From: JBHPHA01 sp042569905
GTDB taxonomy: Bacteria > Patescibacteriota > Minisyncoccia > Moranbacterales > UBA9337
Length of the DNA: 13,626 bases
Assembly (NCBI GenBank): GCA_042569905.1
Contig: JBHPHA010000027.1
Coordinates: 1 to 13,626 of the forward strand
Reading direction: 5' to 3'
Shown here: piece by piece, positions 1 through 4,283 of the stretch
Position numbering within the stretch: the first letter of the stretch is position 1
Layout of the letters: every line of letters starts with the position of its first letter
Made by a program: the position numbers and the translations under genes
Notes under the pieces: model-generated
Databases searched by the model: none
Told to the model about the DNA's origin: nothing
What the model saw: the letters and a program-made list of their open reading frames with translations, nothing else

Positions 1-432
1 GTGGACATTAGAAAGAGAATAGTCTTTATGAATGCGCATTCTTATCGTGAAGACAATTCAGGTATTGTTCCATATAATTTATCAATTGACGCTAATATTG
101 AATATAGAATAACTAATCCGCTGATTATGTATAAAATTGAGGATGTGCAAAGTTTTGTTTGGAATGAGGCGCATTATTTTTTAATTGAAAATGATTCAAG
201 TAGGGATGTTAAGAAGTTGCAAAAAGCATTAGACGGAAAATTTAAAGAGGTTGAAATTGAAGATCAGGGTAGAAATAAGACCAGTGAATTTTTTGGAAAT
301 ATTAACAATCGAACATTTGAATTATTTTATAAGGAGCAGTTGAATTTTAATGAGATTGGAAATGGAATTTTAATTGAAAGAGTTGTACTAACTTCATATG
401 ATAATTTGATCTCACATAGGGCAACTCAGTAA
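1..432 (+). CDS. SPFH/band-7-like protein, 3' part (5' end outside the window)
   Basis: The reading frame is open from the first base, so the GTG there is probably an internal valine codon and the gene starts upstream. The visible 143 residues resemble the middle and end of an SPFH (stomatin/prohibitin) domain. A Val-Asp-Ile-Arg-Lys-Arg stretch is followed by a strand with 'NIEYRITNP' at residues 33-41, where the family usually has YRI.DP, then a helix starting 'KIEDV'. A late strand 'GILIERVVLTSYD' is where the family has its closing '.G..v..v.l..i' strand. SPFH proteins are membrane-anchored scaffolds of microdomains; the usual N-terminal anchor would lie outside the window. The long coiled-coil tail common in the family is absent, as the protein stops soon after the domain. 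The assignment is by motif resemblance only. Confidence 0.5.
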   Translation: MDIRKRIVFMNAHSYREDNSGIVPYNLSIDANIEYRITNPLIMYKIEDVQSFVWNEAHYFLIENDSSRDVKKLQKALDGKFKEVEIEDQGRNKTSEFFGNINNRTFELFYKEQLNFNEIGNGILIERVVLTSYDNLISHRATQ

Positions 433-440
433 TTTGCTAG

Positions 441-466
441 GGATCCTGAATCAAGTTCAGAATGAC
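441..466. repeat. REP-like palindromic repeat, copy A
   Basis: This is a 26-bp sequence starting GGATCCTGAA that matches the copy at 755-780 in 25 of 26 positions. It is an inverted repeat ATCCTGAA-tcaag-TTCAGGAT with one arm base changed here (GGAT to GAAT), so this copy is slightly decayed. It lies just after the stop codon of the SPFH-like gene, a typical position for REP-like elements. Confidence 0.7.
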
Positions 467-504
467 AAACGACGAAGGTGGTATAATAAAACTATCTAAA
501 ATTA

Positions 505-659
505 AATAAAAACCCATGCCAACAAAAACAATAGAAATTAGCATTCCTGAATATAATCTATAAGGTCAGCCGGGTCACATTTCACAAAAACCAACACTAC
601 TACACAACTACATATGGTAGTGCGAGGTTGGTTTTATGGCTTGATTGATGGGTTTTATT
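505..659. repeat. Large nested hairpin element, copy 1 of a three-copy family
   Basis: The outer arm at 505-517 (AATAAAAACCCAT) pairs with 648-659 (ATGGGTTTTATT) apart from one bulged A. GCCA at 518-521 can pair with TGGC at 637-640. The inner stem joins AAAACCAAC (587-595) to GTTGGTTTT (627-635), and above it CACTACTA pairs with TGGTAGTG (615-622) through one G-T pair. The 37-bp core at 612-648 aligns without gaps to 917-953 and 1847-1883. It could be a small RNA, a miniature mobile element, or a termination/processing structure. A T-rich run follows at 653-665. Confidence 0.6.
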
Positions 660-754
660 TTTCTTGTTGAAATTTAATGTAAAAATTAGGTCAATTTGTC
701 ATTGCGAACTCATTTCAGAATCTCAAATATATTGGAGCGCGTGCTCGAATGAGG

Positions 755-780
755 GGATCCTGAATCAAGTTCAGGATGAC
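755..780. repeat. REP-like palindromic repeat, copy B
   Basis: This is the better-preserved copy of the 26-bp repeat at 441-466. ATCCTGAA at 757-764 is the perfect reverse complement of TTCAGGAT at 770-777, separated by TCAAG. Short mobile or structural intergenic repeats of this form are common in bacterial genomes. No promoter or coding role is visible. Confidence 0.75.
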
Positions 781-796
781 AAGTAATAGAGAGGTT

Positions 797-850
797 GAGA
801 TCTCTCGACTACATTTCGTTCGTACCTTACTTCATTTCGCTCGAGATGAC
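797..850. repeat. Inverted-repeat element with TCTCGA/TCGAGA arms
   Basis: GAGATCTC at 797-804 is a self-palindrome. TCTCGA at 803-808 is the reverse complement of TCGAGA at 841-846, and the interval carries CATTTCG twice. The end 'GAGATGAC' resembles the 'GGATGAC' end of the neighbouring repeat at 755-780, so the two may belong to one composite element. Confidence 0.5.
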
Positions 851-880
851 ATAATGCTGGAAATCCACAGAAAATCCCAA

Positions 881-965
881 GATAAAAACAGCACTACTAT
901 ACAACTACACAACTACATATAGTAGTGTGAGGTGGGTTTTGTGGCTTGGTTGAGAGGTTTTTATC
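881..965. repeat. Nested hairpin element, copy 2 of the three-copy family
   Basis: The outer stem is GATAAAAAC (881-889) with GTTTTTATC (957-965), a perfect 9-bp match. The inner stem is CACTACTATA (892-901) with TATAGTAGTG (918-927), a perfect 10-bp match with a 16-base loop in which 'acaactaca' occurs twice. The core 917-953 aligns without gaps to copy 1, and similarity continues past the core through 'TTTCTTCTTGAAA'. The stems are conserved in form between copies although some bases differ, as expected if folding matters. Confidence 0.65.
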
Positions 966-1006
966 TTTCTTCTTGAAAAAATGGTGAAAATTTTGAGATA
1001 AAAAAT

Positions 1007-1032
1007 AACCGAAGCTCATTTGAGTTTCGGTT
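1007..1032 (-). terminator. Terminator of the 52-residue membrane peptide gene
   Basis: AACCGAA and TTCGGTT form the lower stem, and CTCA/TGAG the upper stem around an apical loop. On the minus strand the hairpin is followed by ATTTTTTATC, a good U-tract, about 20 bases after the stop codon. The plus strand is also T-rich after the hairpin, so it may act in both directions. Confidence 0.8.
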
Positions 1033-1052
1033 TTCATTTTGATTTAATAAGA

Positions 1053-1211
1053 CTATCCTTTCCACCATGCCAGAGCTCCAAGGAATCCAAAAACGGGAAC
1101 CCCAATATAGATCGTTTCTTTTGGTGGAAGATTTCCTTGAAATATCAGAATTGTAAGAATCAATGCGCCAACAATTGCTGAAAGCAAAACTAGTAGTGCT
1201 TTTCGTGGCAT
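1053..1211 (-). CDS. Small two-helix membrane protein (52 aa), hypothetical
   Basis: An ATG at 1211 (minus) is preceded by a perfect AAGGAGG SD (1220-1226) with an 8-base spacer. The frame runs to TAG at 1053-1055, and a terminator follows directly. The product begins MPRKALLVLLSAIVG, has one hydrophobic segment at about residues 5-24, a short hydrophilic loop (about 25-34) and a second segment at about 35-50 ending WWKG. Basic residues at the N-terminus put that end inside. The promoter is TTGATA (1273-1278) and TATAAT (1250-1255), both read on the minus strand, with a 17-bp spacer. Promoter, SD, frame and terminator all agree, so I consider this a real gene despite its size. I do not recognise a family. 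Confidence 0.8.
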   Translation of the reverse strand: MPRKALLVLLSAIVGALILTILIFQGNLPPKETIYIGVPVFGFLGALAWWKG

Positions 1212-1249
1212 AATCAAATCCTCCTTGTTTGTGTTAAAATGTTACTAGG

Positions 1250-1278
1250 ATTATAACTTGTTTAATTTGTTATATCAA
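1250..1278 (-). promoter_or_regulatory. Minus-strand promoter of the 52-residue gene, overlapping a divergent promoter
   Basis: Read on the minus strand, TTGATA (1273-1278), 17 bp, then TATAAT (1250-1255). On the plus strand TTGTGT (1229-1234), 17 bp, TATAAC (1252-1257) would serve the gene at 1288. The two -10 elements share bases 1252-1255, so the two polymerases could not bind at the same time. Confidence 0.7.
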
Positions 1279-1287
1279 GTTGAAACT

Positions 1288-1776
1288 ATGAACAAAAAAG
1301 ACTTAGGAAAATTTAGAGAACTATTGATTAGAGATGGGAAGGCTGTTTCTGAGATTGAGCGCACAAGTGGGAATTATGATAATGATGGGAATTTGATTGA
1401 GGGGGAATTGCCGACGGTGACGACTGATTTTTGTGAGGTTGGATTGTATGATGACGATGGTGCATATTTTGTTTTTGTGGTGGAATCGAAAACTTTTGAT
1501 TTGGGATTGCTTGAAGAGCTGAAGAAGGAGTCAGATATTTCAATTTATGGATTTGTTGATTTTAATGAAAATCTTTATCCAGTTTCTGATTTTAATGAAG
1601 ATAAGTTTTTTAAGCAAGTAAAAAAAGACAAATATCTTCAAATTCAATTTGATTTTGAAGAACCTGAGACTGAAGAATTGTATGGTGAGTATTGTCGGAT
1701 AGTGGAATTATTGAAAAATAGTAATGTTAAAGTCGTGAATCAAATTGAAATTGATTTGATTGGTGATAAAAATTAA
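1288..1776 (+). CDS. Acidic hypothetical protein (162 aa)
   Basis: I do not recognise a family. The 162-residue product is acidic, rich in Asp and Glu, has no signal peptide or membrane segment, and is likely cytoplasmic. The frame is also open from a TTG at 1258, but a plus-strand promoter candidate (TTGTGT 1229-1234, TATAAC 1252-1257) puts the transcript start near 1264, after that TTG, so I prefer the ATG at 1288. An AGGA at 1247-1250 would fit the TTG, leaving some doubt. No SD precedes the ATG. The stop codon lies inside a 17-bp perfect inverted repeat at 1773-1812. The gene is divergent from the 52-residue membrane peptide. Confidence 0.65.
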   Translation: MNKKDLGKFRELLIRDGKAVSEIERTSGNYDNDGNLIEGELPTVTTDFCEVGLYDDDGAYFVFVVESKTFDLGLLEELKKESDISIYGFVDFNENLYPVSDFNEDKFFKQVKKDKYLQIQFDFEEPETEELYGEYCRIVELLKNSNVKVVNQIEIDLIGDKN

Positions 1777-1812
1777 ATACCTATTTAAAGGTGTATTTAA
1801 ATAGGTATTTAA
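1773..1812. repeat. Perfect 17-bp inverted repeat spanning a stop codon
   Basis: TTAAATACCTATTTAAA (1773-1789) is the exact reverse complement of 1796-1812, with a 6-base loop GGTGTA. It contains the TAA of the acidic hypothetical gene. No T-run follows on the plus strand (AATTAAAATAAAAAAA), so it is not a standard terminator there; it may protect the 3' end of the message or be an operator. Confidence 0.7.
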
Positions 1813-1846
1813 TTAAAATAAAAAAACTAATGGAATCTTCAATGCT

Positions 1847-1883
1847 ATATGGTAAAATAAGGTGGTTTTTGTGGCTTGTTTGA
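1847..1883. repeat. Core of the three-copy repeat family, copy 3 (partial)
   Basis: This 37-bp stretch starts ATATGGTA and contains TGGCTTGTTTGA. It aligns without gaps to 612-648 and 917-953. The upstream CACTACTA arm that forms the inner hairpin in the other copies is missing, so this copy is truncated or diverged. It lies 25 bp before a terminator-like hairpin. Confidence 0.6.
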
Positions 1884-1908
1884 GCCCTGTTTTGTAGATT
1901 ATTAAGTG

Positions 1909-1935
1909 CCTCTTGCTTAAAGTGAAGGGGTTTTT
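1909..1935 (+). terminator. Terminator-like hairpin
   Basis: CCTCTT (1909-1914) pairs with AAGGGG (1925-1930), including one T-G pair, around a 10-base loop, followed by TTTTTATTT. It could end the transcript of the acidic hypothetical gene or a small RNA from the adjacent repeat. Confidence 0.55.
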
Positions 1936-1953
1936 ATTTACGATTACTCACTA

Positions 1954-1982
1954 TTGACAAAATGGCTAAAGTATGCTATTAT
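1954..1982 (+). promoter_or_regulatory. Strong promoter of the six-cysteine exported protein gene
   Basis: TTGACA (1954-1959), a 17-bp spacer and TATTAT (1977-1982) preceded by TGC, which makes an extended -10. The transcript would start near 1989, leaving a leader of about 95 bases. Confidence 0.8.
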
Positions 1983-2059
1983 TAAATATCATTTGAAGTG
2001 GATGTTTTCCAGTTCAGTTGATGTGAAATAGTTATTTTAAAAGCCTATTTTAAGGCAAA

Positions 2060-2083
2060 ATGCATATACAAGGAGAAATGCAT
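2060..2083 (+). promoter_or_regulatory. SD enclosed by two ATGCAT palindromes
   Basis: ATGCAT at 2060-2065 and again at 2078-2083 can pair with each other, placing the SD AAGGAG (2070-2075) in a 12-base loop directly before the ATG at 2085. GCCT (2043-2046) and AGGC (2053-2056) form another small hairpin just upstream. Such an arrangement could tune translation; this is inferred from sequence only. Confidence 0.4.
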
Positions 2084-2084
2084 A

Positions 2085-2687
2085 ATGAGAAACGCAAAAA
2101 AAATGATCATCGTATTGTTGTCCGTAACTTTTTCTATTTTTCCCTCCATGGTCATTGCGGCCGAATATCCGTTTACCGTTGACCCGTTTGGATGCGCCCA
2201 GGGATTTCCCGAGGATACTTCTCTGGAAGTCATTTTGGATGCTTGCGGAATCATTGGAATTCCCGATGAGGATGATACGGACGAATTTCGGTGTTACATG
2301 CCCATTACCAATGAGGGCATCCCAGTTGTCACGATGGCAAAAAGACCTCAATTGTATGTGGTTAATTCGGAAGTAGGGACTTATCCTACGGATAATTTTA
2401 CGTTTAACGATGAAGGTCAGTTATGTGTTTACGTCGGTAATGGTGACAACGGGAGTATTTCATTGGATGAGGAGACGGAGTATGTCCTCGTCTTGGACGA
2501 CGGAAGTGTGACCGAAAATCCCAAACAAGATTGTGTCTTTGTGGATGATGGCAACGGTAGGCCTATCTGCGAGGATGATGAAGATTATCTCCTTCCAGTT
2601 ATCTCAGTTGATTCTGAGATGAGACAAAAGGAGCGAGTAATTCGATTTACCGTGATTGACGGAATTCGTCAATATACAAACAGATAA
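2085..2687 (+). CDS. Exported acidic six-cysteine protein, hypothetical
   Basis: The 200-residue product begins with a classic signal peptide: MRNAKK, a hydrophobic core to about residue 24, and a likely cleavage after VIAA (residue 26). The mature part is strongly acidic, with runs such as DEDDTDE and CEDDED. It has six cysteines (37, 54, 70, 114, 150, 162), an even number that would allow three disulfides outside the membrane. No known domain is recognised. The start is set by the SD AAGGAG (2070-2075) nine bases before ATG. A strong promoter lies at 1954-1982 and a strong terminator at 2715-2755, so the gene is a single-gene unit. Its codon choice looks more GC-rich than that of the radical SAM gene downstream, which may hint at a different history; this is an impression, not a computation. 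Confidence 0.8.
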   Translation: MRNAKKMIIVLLSVTFSIFPSMVIAAEYPFTVDPFGCAQGFPEDTSLEVILDACGIIGIPDEDDTDEFRCYMPITNEGIPVVTMAKRPQLYVVNSEVGTYPTDNFTFNDEGQLCVYVGNGDNGSISLDEETEYVLVLDDGSVTENPKQDCVFVDDGNGRPICEDDEDYLLPVISVDSEMRQKERVIRFTVIDGIRQYTNR

Positions 2688-2714
2688 AAGAAAGCTTTCT
2701 TGAAATAATCTCAC

Positions 2715-2755
2715 GAGCTAGGAGTACCTTAATTTGGTACACCTAGCTCTTTTTT
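2715..2755 (+). terminator. Terminator of the six-cysteine protein gene
   Basis: GAGCTAGG (2715-2722) pairs with CCTAGCTC (2742-2749), and above an A-A mismatch GTACC pairs with GGTAC around the loop TTAATTT. A T-run follows from 2750. Confidence 0.9.
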
Positions 2756-2758
2756 ATT

Positions 2759-2809
2759 TTGGCACAGATTTTAAAACAATGATATAATATCACTATAAGG
2801 TGATATTAT
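2759..2809 (+). promoter_or_regulatory. Promoter with overlapping 10-bp palindrome (possible operator)
   Basis: TTGGCA (2759-2764), an 18-bp spacer and a consensus TATAAT (2783-2788). ATAATATCAC (2784-2793) is the exact reverse complement of GTGATATTAT (2800-2809), with a 6-base centre. The palindrome covers most of the -10 element and the expected start site, a typical place for a repressor operator. In RNA most of it would lie in the short leader of the radical SAM gene. Confidence 0.6.
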
Positions 2810-2818
2810 TTTTTTATT

Positions 2819-3631
2819 ATGAAAATTAGAGAAATTCAAGCGTCGTCGATTATTACGAAATCAAATTTACCAGATGCGGATTTTGTTGTGAATCCGTATG
2901 TGGGGTGCATGCACTGCTGTGTGTATTGCTATGCGGTGTTTATGAAAAGGTTTACTGGTCATGGGGATGAAGATTGGGGTAGTTTTGTTGATGTGAAAGT
3001 TAATGCGGCTGATTTGGTTCCAGAAAAGAGTGAGAAATACAAGGGCAAGCTCATTTTCATTTCTTCTGTGACAGATGCATATATGCCTATTGAGAGAAAA
3101 TATCAACTCACTCGAAAGGTTCTTGAGAAGTTGGTTAATTTGCAACCAAGATTAGGAGTTCACACTAAGTCAGATTTGGTTTTGAGGGATATTGATGTTT
3201 TGAAAAAGTTTTTGGATTGCGAAGTGGGGATTACAATCACGACTCTGAATGATGAGATTCGAAAAGAAATTGAACCACTAGCTTCGTCAGTTGAGAGGAG
3301 AGTGAAAGCGCTTGAGGAATTGAAAAAAGAAGGAATTCGGAATTATGTTTTTGTTGGTCCGATTTTACCTTTTTTGACAGACTGGAAAGAGATTGTCTTG
3401 AAGACCAAGCATTGCACTGATTTGTATATGTTTGAAAGCTTGAATGTAAAAGGGTTGATGTGGCAAGGTGTGAAGAAGTGGCTTCAAGAAAGGCATCCGG
3501 AGTTGGTGTGTGAATATGAAAAAATATACTTTTCTAAAAATGATTTCTGGAGCGATATGAAAAAAGAAATTGAAGAGTTTTGCGAAGAGCAGTGTGTGGA
3601 GTGTCGAATTTACTTTGATCATGGAAAATAG
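2819..3631 (+). CDS. Radical SAM protein, spore-photolyase-like (SplB/Rv2578c-type) family
   Basis: The 270-residue protein carries NPYVGCMHCCVYCYA at residues 25-39, the signature of this radical SAM family, usually seen as NPY.GC.H.C.YCYA. Cys30, Cys34 and Cys37 form the CX3CX2C motif that binds the [4Fe-4S] cluster and S-adenosylmethionine. An additional Cys33 lies inside the motif. Later segments fit a SAM barrel: 'GKLIFISSVTDAYMPIE' (56-72), 'LGVHTKSDLVLRDID', 'VGITITTLND' and 'FVGPILPFLTD'. Family members are often called DNA-repair photolyase-like, but the reaction of this subgroup is not settled. The C-terminal part has further cysteines (FCEEQCVEC) that could bind metal. There is no SD: the ATG follows a T-rich leader about 24 bases from the expected transcript start. 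No terminator is clear downstream. Confidence 0.85.
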   Translation: MKIREIQASSIITKSNLPDADFVVNPYVGCMHCCVYCYAVFMKRFTGHGDEDWGSFVDVKVNAADLVPEKSEKYKGKLIFISSVTDAYMPIERKYQLTRKVLEKLVNLQPRLGVHTKSDLVLRDIDVLKKFLDCEVGITITTLNDEIRKEIEPLASSVERRVKALEELKKEGIRNYVFVGPILPFLTDWKEIVLKTKHCTDLYMFESLNVKGLMWQGVKKWLQERHPELVCEYEKIYFSKNDFWSDMKKEIEEFCEEQCVECRIYFDHGK

Positions 3632-3738
3632 CGCAGTCTTATAGGGTAAGAAATCTATGCATTTTAAAGAATCTTAATAATATTGTATGATATAAATGTA
3701 TTTTGAGATGATGAATTATTAAAAATTAAAATAAAAAA

Positions 3739-4239
3739 ATGAAAATAGGAGTAAAATTAATTAGTTTTGGGATGATATCCGTATTCATTCTTGCTGTGAT
3801 GTTTTTAGTATATTCATCTCAAGAGGAGGCTTTGGGTCAGAATCGTTCTGTGATTAGCAATGCTACAAAGACTGCAACGACTCGATCATATGAAAATGAA
3901 AAAGGAAAATGGATTCAAAGTCCAACGAGTATTGAATTTATCGGTGAAGACGAGGATTGGGATATAAGTCCCACAACAAAAACTTATAGCGACGGTGTTG
4001 TTAAGTGGGAAAAATCTCCAACTACCTTAACTTATGAAGGTCCTTATGGATATTTCAAAAAAAGCCCAACTACTTCAGTATATAAAATAGATGATATTGT
4101 TATAAGCGAAGGCCCTACAACGAAGACGTATAGTGATGATGATCAATTTTGGAATGAGAGCCCTACAACGAAGAAATATAAGGGTGATGACGTGATTATT
4201 GAGGAGAGCCGTAATCGTATGGATGTTAGGCATCAATAA
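3739..4239 (+). CDS. Exported protein of seven 16-residue tandem repeats
   Basis: This 166-residue protein has an N-terminal hydrophobic segment at about residues 7-25, serving as a signal peptide (possible cleavage after ALG, residue 33) or an uncleaved anchor. Residues 45-156 are seven back-to-back repeats of exactly 16 residues, for example SPTTKTYSDGVVKWEK and GPTTKTYSDDDQFWNE. The pattern is roughly [SG]PTT..Y...[DE]..W..[EK], alternating hydrophilic turns with aromatic positions, which suggests a regular beta-rich rod or solenoid. The tail is short and charged (SRNRMDVRHQ). I do not recognise the repeat as a named family. There is no SD; the start follows an A-rich leader. The VWA lipoprotein gene follows 44 bases later with no terminator between, so the two are probably cotranscribed. 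Confidence 0.8.
   Translation: MKIGVKLISFGMISVFILAVMFLVYSSQEEALGQNRSVISNATKTATTRSYENEKGKWIQSPTSIEFIGEDEDWDISPTTKTYSDGVVKWEKSPTTLTYEGPYGYFKKSPTTSVYKIDDIVISEGPTTKTYSDDDQFWNESPTTKKYKGDDVIIEESRNRMDVRHQ
3871..4206 (+). repeat. Seven in-frame 48-bp coding repeats
   Basis: Each 48-bp unit encodes one 16-residue repeat, in register without insertions or deletions. Units 6 and 7 share CCTACAACGAAGA, suggesting a more recent duplication, while the first two units (TATTRSY and SPTSIEF) have diverged most at the protein level. Confidence 0.85.
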
Positions 4240-4283
4240 TACCTAATAACCTAATTTATCTTAATGCAAGTAATAAATAGTAT

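Larger units (their letters stand above)
433..1052. other. 620-bp non-coding region rich in palindromic repeats
   Basis: I see no convincing gene here on either strand. It contains two copies of a 26-bp palindromic repeat (441-466, 755-780), a further inverted-repeat element (797-850), and two large hairpin-forming copies of a family with a third copy at 1847-1883. A degenerate stretch at 698-725 begins GTCATTGCGAAC and resembles widespread intergenic repeats. A TATAAT at 482-487 lies just before the first hairpin element but has no good -35 partner. The right edge is the terminator of the minus-strand 52-residue gene. Confidence 0.7.
1777..2084. other. 308-bp intergenic region: repeat copy 3, terminator, promoter and leader
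   Basis: No gene is seen. The region holds the right arm of the 1773-1812 inverted repeat, the third copy of the core repeat (1847-1883), a terminator-like hairpin (1909-1935), and the promoter and roughly 95-base leader of the exported protein gene at 2085. Confidence 0.7.

Noticed and set aside
505..965. CRISPR array or integron attC sites
   Set aside because: The repeats are irregularly spaced, differ in length, have no similar-sized spacers and no cas or integrase gene nearby.
433..1052. A tRNA or other standard RNA gene in the large gap
   Set aside because: The stems there do not form a cloverleaf, and no anticodon-arm or CCA-like end was seen. The same was true of the other gaps.
1328..1543. 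Minus-strand open frame of 71 codons inside the acidic hypothetical gene
   Set aside because: It is a shadow of the plus-strand gene, with a low-complexity His/Gln/Ser product and no SD. The same holds for the other antisense frames inside hypD, hypE, the radical SAM gene and the glycosyltransferase.
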